NCBI GenBank assembly: GCA_046291695.1
Contig: JBKBSO010000008.1
Coordinates: 93,266 to 157,265 of the forward strand
DNA: 64,000 bases
Source of the DNA: PNNG01 sp046291695
GTDB taxonomy: Bacteria; Bacteroidota; Bacteroidia; UBA7662
Direction of reading: 5' to 3'
Of this stretch, positions 56,389-64,000 are shown one piece after another. A program made the translations under genes and the position numbers. Each line of letters begins with the position of its first letter. The first letter of the stretch is position 1. Below the pieces are notes generated by a model. That model made no database searches and had not been told where the DNA came from. It saw only the letters and a list, made by a program, of their open reading frames with translations.

Positions 56389-58182
56389 TTAATTTTTGCG
56401 CTTGCGATCGTGTTCTTTCAGGAATATTTTCCGGAGTCGCATCGATTTTGGCGTGATCTCGATGTATTCATCATCCTGAATATATTCCATGGCTTCTTCG
56501 AGAGAAAACACCTTCTTAGGGGCAATGCGAGTATTATCATCCTTTCCGGCAGCACGCATATTCGTAAGCTGTTTACCTTTCACGATGTTTACCACCAAGT
56601 CTGCAGGACGGTTATTTTCGCCGACTACCTGACCTTCATAAATATCTTCATTCGGATCAACAAAGAAAATACCCCGGTCCTGTAACTTGTCAATACTGTA
56701 GGCAGTTGTTGTACCTGTCTCCATCGACACCAATGAGCCATTGATTCGGCCAGGGATTGGCCCTTTAAAAGGTTCGTAACTCATAAAACGGTGCGACATG
56801 ATGGCTTCTCCCTGCGTAGCGGTAAGCAAGTTGGACCGGAGTCCCATCAAACCGCGTGAAGGAATATTGAATTCAAGGTGAATCATATCCCCTTTAGGCT
56901 CCATAATTTGCATTTCACCTTTACGCTGTGTCGCATATTCGATTACCTTGCCCGAAAACTGCTCTGGCACATCCACCACCAGCAATTCAACTGGTTCGTG
57001 CTTTACCCCTTCAATTTCCTTGATAATTACAGAGGGCTGTCCCACTTGCATTTCATAGCCTTCGCGACGCATGGTTTCAATCAATACCGATAAATGCAGA
57101 ATTCCTCTACCAAAAACCGCATAGCTATCTGCCGAATCAGTTTCTTCGACCCGAAGCGCAAGGTTTTTTTCCATTTCCTTGAATAACCTGTCGCGTAAGT
57201 GACGTGAAGTCACAAACTTGCCTTCTTTCCCAAAGAATGGGGAGTTATTGATGGTAAACATCATGCTCATGGTTGGCTCATCTACCTTAATTGGTGCAAG
57301 GCCCTCTGGATTTTCGAAATCAGCGATGGTATCACCAATTTGAAAATCATCAAGCCCAACCACCGCGCAAATATCACCTGCCTCCACCTTTTGAGCACGT
57401 ATACGACCTAAACCTTGGAAGGTATAAAGTTCTTTGATTTTAGCCTTGGCTTTCCCTCCATTGTTTTTCACAAGACTGACGTTCATGTTTTCACTAAGTA
57501 CCCCACGGGCTACTTTACCAATGGCAATTCTACCCACAAAACTGCTGAAATCGAGGGAAGTGATTTGCATTTGTGGAGTGCCTTGGTGCTGTATAGGAGC
57601 AGGCACATGTTCTAAAATAGCATCAAGCAATGGCGTGAAATCGCTGCTAGGTTGTTTCCAATCGGAACTCATCCAGCCCATTTTGGAAGAACCATAAATG
57701 GTTGGAAAATCAAGCTGCTCTTCCGTTGCATTTAGATTAAAGAAAAGCTCAAAAACAGCGTCGTGAACTTCATCAGGTCTGCAATTTTCTTTATCTACCT
57801 TATTGATTACTACAATTGGATGTAAGCCCAGGCTCAAGGCCTTCTGAAGTACAAAGCGCGTTTGTGGCATCGGGCCTTCAAAGGCATCTACCAACAATAG
57901 TACACCATCAGCCATTTTGAGCACGCGCTCAACTTCACCACCAAAGTCACTGTGACCCGGGGTATCAATGATGTTAATCTTAACGTCTTTATAACTAACC
58001 GATACGTTTTTCGAGAAAATGGTAATCCCACGTTCCCGTTCAAGATCATTGTTGTCGAGAATCAATTCCCCTACTTCTTCATGTTCTTTGAAAAGATTGG
58101 TTTGGTGTAAAATCTTGTCAACCAGCGTGGTCTTACCATGGTCAACGTGTGCGATAATCGCAATATTCCTTAAAGCCTGCAT
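56389..58182 (-). CDS. typA: Ribosome-binding GTPase TypA/BipA
   Basis: A 597-residue translational GTPase of EF-G type: G1 IAHVDHGKTTLVDKILHQ, G2 region RERGITIFSKNVSVSYKD, G3 DTPGHSDFGGEVERVLK, G4 VINKVDKENCRPDEV, then a beta barrel, the TypA-specific C-terminal domain (GRGILHLSVLIETMRREGYE; SRGLMGLRSNLLTATQGEAI) and MRAAGKDDNTRIAPKK. It acts in late large-subunit assembly and stress or cold responses. Confidence 0.97.
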   Translation of the reverse strand: MQALRNIAIIAHVDHGKTTLVDKILHQTNLFKEHEEVGELILDNNDLERERGITIFSKNVSVSYKDVKINIIDTPGHSDFGGEVERVLKMADGVLLLVDAFEGPMPQTRFVLQKALSLGLHPIVVINKVDKENCRPDEVHDAVFELFFNLNATEEQLDFPTIYGSSKMGWMSSDWKQPSSDFTPLLDAILEHVPAPIQHQGTPQMQITSLDFSSFVGRIAIGKVARGVLSENMNVSLVKNNGGKAKAKIKELYTFQGLGRIRAQKVEAGDICAVVGLDDFQIGDTIADFENPEGLAPIKVDEPTMSMMFTINNSPFFGKEGKFVTSRHLRDRLFKEMEKNLALRVEETDSADSYAVFGRGILHLSVLIETMRREGYEMQVGQPSVIIKEIEGVKHEPVELLVVDVPEQFSGKVIEYATQRKGEMQIMEPKGDMIHLEFNIPSRGLMGLRSNLLTATQGEAIMSHRFMSYEPFKGPIPGRINGSLVSMETGTTTAYSIDKLQDRGIFFVDPNEDIYEGQVVGENNRPADLVVNIVKGKQLTNMRAAGKDDNTRIAPKKVFSLEEAMEYIQDDEYIEITPKSMRLRKIFLKEHDRKRKN

Positions 58183-58198
58183 TTTATAAAAATCGCTG

Positions 58199-58206
58199 CA
58201 AAAGTA
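58199..58206 (-). promoter_or_regulatory. -7 box of typA
   Basis: A perfect TACTTTTG on the minus strand, 16 bp before the typA ATG at 58182. No clear -33 element. Confidence 0.55.
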
Positions 58207-58275
58207 GGCAATTATTATGACTAAAACCGATTTTAAAGAAACTTAGCCCTTGCTTAGCAAAAAAACCACATTGGC

Positions 58276-59253
58276 TTAGTTCTCGCTGAGCATGCGGTTT
58301 TTAAGTTTTTCTATCCTTTTGATCATTTCCGTAAAAAAGATATTTCGTTGTTTTTCCGAAACACGACTGATGAGCATGGAGCGCTTCATCATGTTTTCAA
58401 GCCAGCTTTCGGTTTCAGCCGAAAAAGAAGCATCGGTAGTTAGCATGAAATTAAAGGAATGATGGCTCAGGTAGCAAAAACGCGTTGCCCCGGCCTTTAT
58501 CAGCACACAATTATTGCCAATCATAATATCATTATGGTAAAAATCGAATCGGTTGTGTTGTTTTGTGCCCAATTCACACTGCCTTTTAATGTTAGTGAGT
58601 TCAGCAATAAAATCATCACAAACGCCTACGGACGTTGCGGTATCTTCAAACAAGCCAGAATCCCAATAATAGGCTATTTGATCGAGGGTACTGCTGAGCG
58701 TGCCATCCGTCCATATTTCTGATGAGGGAATACTGCTGTACACGTTGTAAATATCCAATCCCAAATCCAAAACATCCTCAGGAATGGTCCCGGCTTTAAA
58801 TCTTGTGCCTTCCAATGATTTCACACTCATAATGGAGCGCATCCAATAATAGACCTTAAAAGCGGCCAGCAAACGGTATGGAAAATGGTGAAATACGGGA
58901 ATATCTTCCGCAGCATAAATAATTTCAGCATTTTCGAAGCTCTTAATCCGGCGCAAGTCAAGCAGCATGCCATTGAGATACTCTTTAAAACTGCTCAATT
59001 CAGGCTTGAGTTGCTTAAACTGAAAAGTTACTGCATTCGGGTTGCTAAGCGATTCAAAGGTAATTCTGAACCTTTCGCAGATAACCAGCACCTCATCGAG
59101 GGTTAAGGCGGTTTCTCCTCTGATGCGTCGGTAAGCACTGTCCTTGCTCATCGAAAGCAAATCTGCAAGTACATCGGCCATCTGTTCACCCGGCGGTATA
59201 AGCTGCCTTACCTTTTCCATGAATAAAGCCTGATAATCTATTTTTTCACCCAT
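58276..59253 (-). CDS. Helix-turn-helix regulator with large C-terminal domain
   Basis: From ATG 59253 the product is 325 residues. The N-terminal helix-turn-helix is recognisable: LADLLSMSKDSAYRRIRGET, then ALTLDEVLVICERFRITFES. The long C-terminal part is helical and mostly unrecognised (for example FPYRLLAAFKVYYWMRSIMS). Bacteroidota have a lineage of such long regulators that lack known ligands. A TTG at 59262 would add three residues. Direct repeats in the region upstream may be its own binding sites. Confidence 0.75.
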   Translation of the reverse strand: MGEKIDYQALFMEKVRQLIPPGEQMADVLADLLSMSKDSAYRRIRGETALTLDEVLVICERFRITFESLSNPNAVTFQFKQLKPELSSFKEYLNGMLLDLRRIKSFENAEIIYAAEDIPVFHHFPYRLLAAFKVYYWMRSIMSVKSLEGTRFKAGTIPEDVLDLGLDIYNVYSSIPSSEIWTDGTLSSTLDQIAYYWDSGLFEDTATSVGVCDDFIAELTNIKRQCELGTKQHNRFDFYHNDIMIGNNCVLIKAGATRFCYLSHHSFNFMLTTDASFSAETESWLENMMKRSMLISRVSEKQRNIFFTEMIKRIEKLKNRMLSEN

Positions 59254-59254
59254 G

Positions 59255-59302
59255 GGTTGCAAATTTTATTAGCAAGTAAGGCATTGGTTGCAAATTCTGC
59301 AA
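59255..59302. repeat. Two direct GGTTGCAAATT repeats and a palindrome upstream of the regulator
   Basis: GGTTGCAAATT occurs at 59255-59265 and again at 59286-59296, 31 bp (three helical turns) apart. The second copy is part of the palindrome TTGCA-AATTC-TGCAA (59288-59302). They start directly before the regulator's ATG and may be an autoregulatory operator. The rest of the 213-bp gap shows no other feature. Confidence 0.5.
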
Positions 59303-59466
59303 CTTTTTCTCGAGGGATTAGTAAATCTCCTTACAAAGCAGTCCTGTTTAAATCTGTCTGCACCAAAACATACGAAAGATGCTGTTGCAGACTTTATGGG
59401 CTCGAAATTCAATTTTATGCAGGTATTCAAAGTAGTTAATCTTGCATTGTCCTAAACATTTAAACC

Positions 59467-60576
59467 ATGAAGACAACTTTCATCACCTTTATTACCGCTT
59501 GCCTCCTGCATGCAGGAACGGCCTTAGCACAGAACGTACGTCCTTTAGTAGCCGTACTCAACATCGACACTCGTGGGTTGAATTACGACCCTCGGCAAAT
59601 GGGCAATCTCGTTCGATTTGAATTTGACAGACTCGGCATCTATGAAGTCATGAATCAGCACGACCTTGATTTTCTCTTAGAAAGAAATCAACTTGATATT
59701 GAAAAATGCTATGGTGCCATTTGCCTCACCGAAATTGGCACGTCCATCAAAACCGACAAAATGCTCGGTGGCAGTGTAGAGCTTGCCGGCGAAATCATTT
59801 TTGTACAATTACGTCTTGTAGATGTGCAAACGGGGCGTACAGAAAAGAGTATTATCAGCCAATACCTCAACAACCCACGTGAAGTTCCTAAAATGGTAAG
59901 CATTAGCATGCACGAAATGTTTAACCTGCCTGTGAATGCCGATGTAAAGCGCAAACTCACCGAGCGTTTTGAGTTCGATAATATGCTCAACAACCCCGAT
60001 GCCACGCGTTTAGCACTTGATGGGCCGAGAATGGGCCTCATTGGTTATTCCGGAGAGCCTGCAAATCGTATTTCTGCACCCCGTTCGGCTGGCGGGTACA
60101 ATGCCATCCCGGTAATGTTCCAGTTTGGCTATCAGTTTGAAAAGCAATATTTGAATGAAGGTCGCTGGCAGGCACTGTTTGAATTCATCCCTATGATAAC
60201 CGGTATGGACCAGCAACTCTTTATTCCTAGCGTGAGTATTTTAAATGGCTTCCGCGACAACTTTAACGGTTGGGAAATCGCCTTCGGACCAACCATTAAT
60301 ATTGTACGCGTTCAAACCTGGTACCAAGCCGATGACGGGCGATACTACCAAGCCCTTTCCGATGTGCCATCAAATATGAATTATGAGGCCGTTGAACGCC
60401 TCGACCGTCGTGGCCTACCCAGTCTGAACAGCAGCTTCGTGATTGCGGCCGGCCGATCTTTTAAATCCGGCCATATGAACATCCCAGTGAACGTATTTTA
60501 TGTGCCTGCACGTAATGGTGCAAGGTTCGGCTTATCGGTTGGCTTTAATGCAAAAAACAAAAACCGCACGATGTAA
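59467..60576 (+). CDS. Secreted protein with CsgG/FlgO-like N-terminal domain
   Basis: A 369-residue protein with a signal peptide (FITACLLHAGTALAQ). The N-terminal domain (LVAVLNIDTRGLNYDPRQMG, FEFDRLGIYEVMNQHDLDFL, and the AICLTEIGTSIKTDKMLGGS segment) has the form of CsgG/FlgO-like domains, which precede curli-type and related assemblies. The remainder is beta-rich and may form an outer-membrane barrel (FGYQFEKQYLNEGRWQALFE). Its role is unknown. It is divergent from the HTH regulator gene. Confidence 0.72.
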   Translation: MKTTFITFITACLLHAGTALAQNVRPLVAVLNIDTRGLNYDPRQMGNLVRFEFDRLGIYEVMNQHDLDFLLERNQLDIEKCYGAICLTEIGTSIKTDKMLGGSVELAGEIIFVQLRLVDVQTGRTEKSIISQYLNNPREVPKMVSISMHEMFNLPVNADVKRKLTERFEFDNMLNNPDATRLALDGPRMGLIGYSGEPANRISAPRSAGGYNAIPVMFQFGYQFEKQYLNEGRWQALFEFIPMITGMDQQLFIPSVSILNGFRDNFNGWEIAFGPTINIVRVQTWYQADDGRYYQALSDVPSNMNYEAVERLDRRGLPSLNSSFVIAAGRSFKSGHMNIPVNVFYVPARNGARFGLSVGFNAKNKNRTM

Positions 60577-60608
60577 TAAGCTCTCAACCCAAATCAAACA
60601 AACCCCTT

Positions 60609-60635
60609 AAGGCCGTCGAAATGACGGCCTTTTTT
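60609..60635 (+). terminator. Rho-independent terminator after the CsgG-like gene
   Basis: A nine-bp stem AAGGCCGTC / GACGGCCTT (60609-60617 with 60623-60631) followed by T to 60635. Its T run overlaps the stop codon of the convergent MFS gene. Confidence 0.88.
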
Positions 60636-61812
60636 ATGCTACCAGCTTCACACGGCGAGCTATAGGGATGCTTAGCAGGCACAACGCGATTGAAAGCATA
60701 CCCACATAAGGATAATTAGAAAGTGTTCCATCGGGGTTGCGAACCATGATCAATCCGGCTATAAATGCCGCAGCTGCAGTAGACAGTTGCTGAACGGCAG
60801 TATTCAAACTCATAAAACTCCCTCTCATTTCAGGCTTCACCGCCGAAGTAATCATGGCTTGTGCGGGAATCATTCGTCCACCACTCACCACAAAATAGGT
60901 TGAAGTGAGCATTAATACCAATGGAATGGGCATCGGCTTTAAGTTGGTAATCATAATGATAGGTACGATAGAAATAAGTACAAATGCGGTAAAAACCTTG
61001 GCGGGGCCATATTTATCGGCTAGTTTGCCTATCCAAGGTGAAGAAAAGAGCGTAATAAACCCACCAAACAGGTAGATATAGGTTAGTTGACCTTCTGAAA
61101 AGCCCACGTTAGCCACCATGGTCGGGCTGATGAAGGGCGTAATGGTGAAATTCCCGAGCATCATAACCATCATTAAGAAAAGTGTCGTTCTAAGGTTTCG
61201 TTGATGAACCACTGCGGAGATAATTTGCATGGGTTTGAGCTGCACCTGGGAATGGCTTGAGTTCACTGCAGGTACAGCCTTGTAAATGCCAAACCATATT
61301 ACAAGTCCTGCTAAGGATAAAAAGAAAAAAGGTGCGTGCCAATTGGTTTGGGCGGCAATAAACAAGCTAAAGGGAACGCCCATTACCGATGCTGCACTAA
61401 AAGCAGCCATAATTTTCCCCATAGCTAGTCCGCGTCGTTCTACCGGAATTACATCGCCTACCACACTTAGCACCAAAGCACCCAGCATGCCGCCAAAAGC
61501 GCCCGTGAAAACCCTACTGGCCAACAACCAGGTATAACCAGGCGATAAGGCACATGCAAGTGTACCGAGTATAAATCCTGCGTAAACCATCAGTAGCATT
61601 GAGCGCCGCTCAAAACGATCGATAAAAAAAGCTGCAGCAAAACCCACTATTCCAGCACTAAACGTGTAGGCAGAAACCAAAGCGCTAAACTGGGCTGGGC
61701 TGATATCGAAAATCCGCATGAGCTGAGGACCCAGCGGCATCATGATCATAAAGTCAAGGATATTGGTAAACTGGATGGCCGCCAGTACGATTAATAATCG
61801 CTTTTCGTTCAT
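60634..61812 (-). CDS. MFS transporter
   Basis: A 392-residue protein with 12 membrane helices and the major-facilitator loop motifs (FFIDRFERRSMLLMVYAGFI, GGMLGALVLSVVGDVIPVER and GKLADKYGPAKVFTAFVLIS). It belongs to the drug:H+ antiporter/sugar efflux side of the superfamily; the substrate is not evident. Single-gene unit. Confidence 0.9.
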   Translation of the reverse strand: MNEKRLLIVLAAIQFTNILDFMIMMPLGPQLMRIFDISPAQFSALVSAYTFSAGIVGFAAAFFIDRFERRSMLLMVYAGFILGTLACALSPGYTWLLASRVFTGAFGGMLGALVLSVVGDVIPVERRGLAMGKIMAAFSAASVMGVPFSLFIAAQTNWHAPFFFLSLAGLVIWFGIYKAVPAVNSSHSQVQLKPMQIISAVVHQRNLRTTLFLMMVMMLGNFTITPFISPTMVANVGFSEGQLTYIYLFGGFITLFSSPWIGKLADKYGPAKVFTAFVLISIVPIIMITNLKPMPIPLVLMLTSTYFVVSGGRMIPAQAMITSAVKPEMRGSFMSLNTAVQQLSTAAAAFIAGLIMVRNPDGTLSNYPYVGMLSIALCLLSIPIARRVKLVA

Positions 61813-61928
61813 GATACAATTTTACAGCTAGTGCAACAAGGAAAATAAAATTTGGTTCTTTCTTCCAAATTTCTCCTAATTTGCAATTTAAGTTTTTAAG
61901 CCTAACCCAATTTAAGTTATGCTCTACC

Positions 61929-63113
61929 ATGATTAAGCCAGCATTACCAGCCAATGAAAAAGAACGCATTCAAGCACTTAAACGCTTTAGAATATTAGAC
62001 ACCCCAGAGGAAATTGAATTTGATCAGTTGGTAGCTCTGGCCTCACAAATATGCGAATCTGAAATTAGCTTAATTTCGCTGATAGATGAAAGTCGGCAAT
62101 GGTTCAAAGCAAAAAAGGGGTTAGATGCCAACGAAACCGATCGAGATTTTGCCATTTGTGCACATGCAATTCACGAGAGTGAAATCTTTGAAATTGAAGA
62201 TACCCTGCAGGATGAAAGGTTTTATGACAATCCCTTAGTTTTAGATGACCCGAGAATACGGTTTTATGCTGGCATGCCGCTTGAAACCGCAGATGGCTTC
62301 AAACTGGGAACGCTGTGTGTAATTGACAGTAATCCAAAACGACTCAATGAATTTCAACGCAATGCTTTGCGCATACTTGGCCGACAGGCCATTAAGTTAA
62401 TGGAATTGCGTATCAAAAACCAAGATTTAGAGCGCAATATTGAAATCAGGAATCGCCTCCTTTCTGTAGTAGCTCACGACCTGAAAGGACCTGTGAAGAG
62501 TATAGGCGTTCTAGCGGGCTTTATTGACCCAGATGAAATGGATTCTGAAGAAATCAAGGAAGCCTCCCATGAAATTGAATTAGCCGCCAATAGAGCTGTT
62601 GAACTCATTGAAAACCTATTGAATTGGGCGCGAAATATCAGCAGTGACGAATCAATTGAACATACAACCTTTTCAATTTCTAAGATTTTAGCAGAAATTC
62701 AAGAGCTTTATGCTCCCATGCTGAATAGCAAAAAGCTTAAGCTCGAATATTCGACCAGCCTCGATGTAGTAAAAGGTGATAATGAGATGATCCGTTTCAT
62801 TCTCCGAAATCTCGTGGGCAATGCTATCAAGTTTTCAGAGCATGGACACATACAAGTTGATGTTGAGTCCGTAGGTATTACAGCATGGCAATTTAAAGTG
62901 ACCGACCAAGGCATTGGAATGACTGAATCGCAATTAGCTAAATTATTTGATTGGGAAAAACGTTTTACAACCCCTGGTACTCAAAATGAAAAAGGCACAG
63001 GAATTGGGCTGCTTCTGTGCCAAGAGTTCATCGCATTGCATCAGGGTAACCTGAAGATAGAAACTGAACTAGGAAAAGGCACTAGTTTTATTGTTAACTT
63101 AATGCAGTCATGA
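61929..63113 (+). CDS. Cytoplasmic GAF-domain histidine kinase
   Basis: From ATG 61929 the product is 394 residues with no membrane helix. It has a GAF domain (about 25-160: ALKRFRILDTPEEIEFDQLV, ISLISLIDESRQWFKAKKGL, FYAGMPLETADGFKLGTLCV), a HisKA segment with the phosphoacceptor His183 (LLSVVAHDLKGPVKSIG) and a HATPase with NLVGNAIKFSEHG, KVTDQGIGM and KGTGIGLLLC. It would autophosphorylate in response to an intracellular ligand or light. No response regulator is adjacent. The in-frame start at 61881 adds no conserved residues. Confidence 0.9.
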   Translation: MIKPALPANEKERIQALKRFRILDTPEEIEFDQLVALASQICESEISLISLIDESRQWFKAKKGLDANETDRDFAICAHAIHESEIFEIEDTLQDERFYDNPLVLDDPRIRFYAGMPLETADGFKLGTLCVIDSNPKRLNEFQRNALRILGRQAIKLMELRIKNQDLERNIEIRNRLLSVVAHDLKGPVKSIGVLAGFIDPDEMDSEEIKEASHEIELAANRAVELIENLLNWARNISSDESIEHTTFSISKILAEIQELYAPMLNSKKLKLEYSTSLDVVKGDNEMIRFILRNLVGNAIKFSEHGHIQVDVESVGITAWQFKVTDQGIGMTESQLAKLFDWEKRFTTPGTQNEKGTGIGLLLCQEFIALHQGNLKIETELGKGTSFIVNLMQS

Positions 63114-63646
63114 ATAAATTTAATTCGGCATCTATCTTTCTAATCATTTACATACTTATTGGGTGCAGCAAATTGCAAGAAGGGATTAGCTTTAGTTTGT
63201 ATCCAATGACTGAGGTTGTGATACCCTCAAGCAGCTCCATAAACCTGCCAATTAACCTGATTACACCTGACATAACCACTGATTCTGAGAGCGAATTTGC
63301 TGCCAATAATACCAGTCCAAATTTGGTAAGAGATATTCGTCTGAAAGAATTACGTTTGATTATTAAAAGTCCAGAACAAACCACCTTTGATTTTCTTCGC
63401 AGTGCCAGAATATACCTCAGTGCTGATGGTATGCCGGAAATAGAAATTGCTTTTTCAGAAAACATTCCGGCAACTGGCGCAAGAAACTTGTATATGGATG
63501 TAAATCAAGATGTCAATTTCAAAGACTATTTGATTAAAGATAAAGTAAGTATGCGGGTGCAAGCCACTACTCGCCAGCTGCTGACCTCCGACACCAAGCT
63601 TGAAGTGAGAACTGAATTTGTGGTACGTGCATCCGTGGTGAAATAA
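63110..63646 (+). CDS. Lipoprotein of unknown function, coupled to the histidine kinase
   Basis: A 178-residue protein with lipobox IGC (after IFLIIYILIGCSKL) and a beta-rich mature part (LRLIIKSPEQTTFDFLRSAR, IYLSADGMPEIEIAFSE). No family is recognised. It overlaps the kinase gene by 4 bp (ATGA), so the two are translated together; a sensory or output role is inferred. Confidence 0.75.
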   Translation: MNKFNSASIFLIIYILIGCSKLQEGISFSLYPMTEVVIPSSSSINLPINLITPDITTDSESEFAANNTSPNLVRDIRLKELRLIIKSPEQTTFDFLRSARIYLSADGMPEIEIAFSENIPATGARNLYMDVNQDVNFKDYLIKDKVSMRVQATTRQLLTSDTKLEVRTEFVVRASVVK

Positions 63647-63725
63647 TTTAAGCAGCTAAGTTATTTAGACTGAAAAGGTTAAATAAAGCATATAAACATA
63701 CCATTCATTTTTTTGCGAGCAAGTA

Positions 63726-63755
63726 TTGCGCAAGTGTAAAACCGCCGTATATTTG
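63726..63755 (+). promoter_or_regulatory. Promoter of tRNA-Asp
   Basis: TTG at 63726-63728, a 19-base spacer, then TATATTTG at 63748-63755; almost the same as the tRNA-His promoter. Confidence 0.75.
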
Positions 63756-63772
63756 CACCACATTAACAGAAC

Positions 63773-63846
63773 GGTTCGGTAGTTCAGTTGGTTAGAATAC
63801 ATGCCTGTCACGCATGGGGTCGCGGGTTCGAGTCCCGTCCGGACCG
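63773..63846 (+). tRNA. tRNA-Asp (anticodon GTC)
   Basis: Acceptor GGTTCGG (63773-63779) pairs with CCGGACC (63839-63845, one G-U pair). The anticodon stem CATGC/GCATG has loop CTGTCAC (anticodon GTC at 63807-63809). The T arm has TTCGAGT and the discriminator is G at 63846. CCA is not encoded. Confidence 0.96.
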
Positions 63847-63847
63847 C

Positions 63848-63883
63848 AAAAACCCTCTCAGAAGCAATTTTGAGAGGGTTTTT
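63848..63883 (+). terminator. Terminator of tRNA-Asp
   Basis: A 13-bp stem (63848-63860 with 63871-63883; AAAAACCCTCTCA arm) with a ten-base loop, ending in T. Confidence 0.85.
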
Positions 63884-64000
63884 CGGTTTTAGGTGACAAA
63901 AAGCGTAAGAAGAGGAATCAGGGGGGTCAAGTACAAAAGTTGTGGACTAAGCGTATAATTTGGTTAGTCGGAAGAGGAAGAAGTTGATGTCTCTTACACC
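63884..64000. other. Window-end segment without recognised gene, possible element edge
   Basis: The last 117 bases contain no open frame I can name. The stretch GGGGGGTCAAGTACAAAAG TTGTGGAC at about 63919-63946 looks like sequence from a mobile-element end, but nothing in view confirms it. Confidence 0.2.

Overview
The window is chromosomal DNA from a member of the Bacteroidota; I cannot place it more closely than phylum. The evidence is phylum-typical throughout: perfect -7 boxes of the TAnnTTTG type (several with TTTG or TTG about 19-20 bases upstream), almost no Shine-Dalgarno sequences, C-terminal sorting domains of the type IX secretion system on secreted proteins, a GWxTD protein, a WbqC-family protein, an OstA-like protein, and tRNA genes without an encoded CCA end.

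Layout. 0-6 kb: the end of a yidD-like gene, two paralogous secreted proteins, then on the minus strand a translation operon (TPR lipoprotein, thrS, infC, rpmI, rplT). 6-13 kb: a TolB-like propeller, a FecA-like TonB-dependent receptor, and homogentisate dioxygenase plus 4-hydroxyphenylpyruvate dioxygenase (tyrosine breakdown). 12-21 kb: an SPFH lipoprotein, a voltage-sensor K+ channel with a zinc ribbon, a DsbA-family protein, and an RND efflux operon whose pump gene carries a one-base frameshift. 21-30 kb: glutamate dehydrogenase, ccmBCD-type cytochrome c maturation genes, xerD, aroQ, and an envelope cluster (glycosyltransferase, LpxL-like acyltransferase, GWxTD, WbqC). 30-37 kb: a large secreted protein, ssb, a zinc-ribbon gene behind a helically phased 10-bp repeat array, tRNA-His, a polysaccharide flippase with a glycosyltransferase, and OstA.

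37-53 kb is the accessory part. It holds a CRY-DASH gene, a CPD-type photolyase, a duplicated 5' fragment of that photolyase, a flavin reductase, a PTPS-folE-SDR pterin operon, an ECF sigma operon, lysA, and four toxin-antitoxin modules (MNT/HEPN, VapBC, YefM/YoeB, DUF433/DUF5615). Two of the toxin genes are cut short by single in-frame stop codons, with recognisable continuation beyond the stop. Between 47.5 and 50.6 kb lies an A+T-richer block of about 3.1 kb, flanked by a perfect 44-bp direct repeat made of the photolyase 5' coding sequence. It carries a type IX cargo gene and a lipoprotein gene broken by an 8-bp tandem duplication. It looks like an insertion into the start of the photolyase gene that left an orphan start (MSQPLAIHWFRRDMRVE) behind and rebuilt a working one.

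53-64 kb returns to core genes: a DEAD-box helicase, cmk, typA, a helix-turn-helix regulator divergent from a secreted CsgG-like protein, an MFS transporter, a soluble GAF histidine kinase with a lipoprotein partner, and tRNA-Asp.

Possible links between parts: PTPS, FolE and the SDR could make a tetrahydropterin for photolyase-family proteins or for a phenylalanine hydroxylase feeding the tyrosine pathway at 10-12 kb. That is inference.
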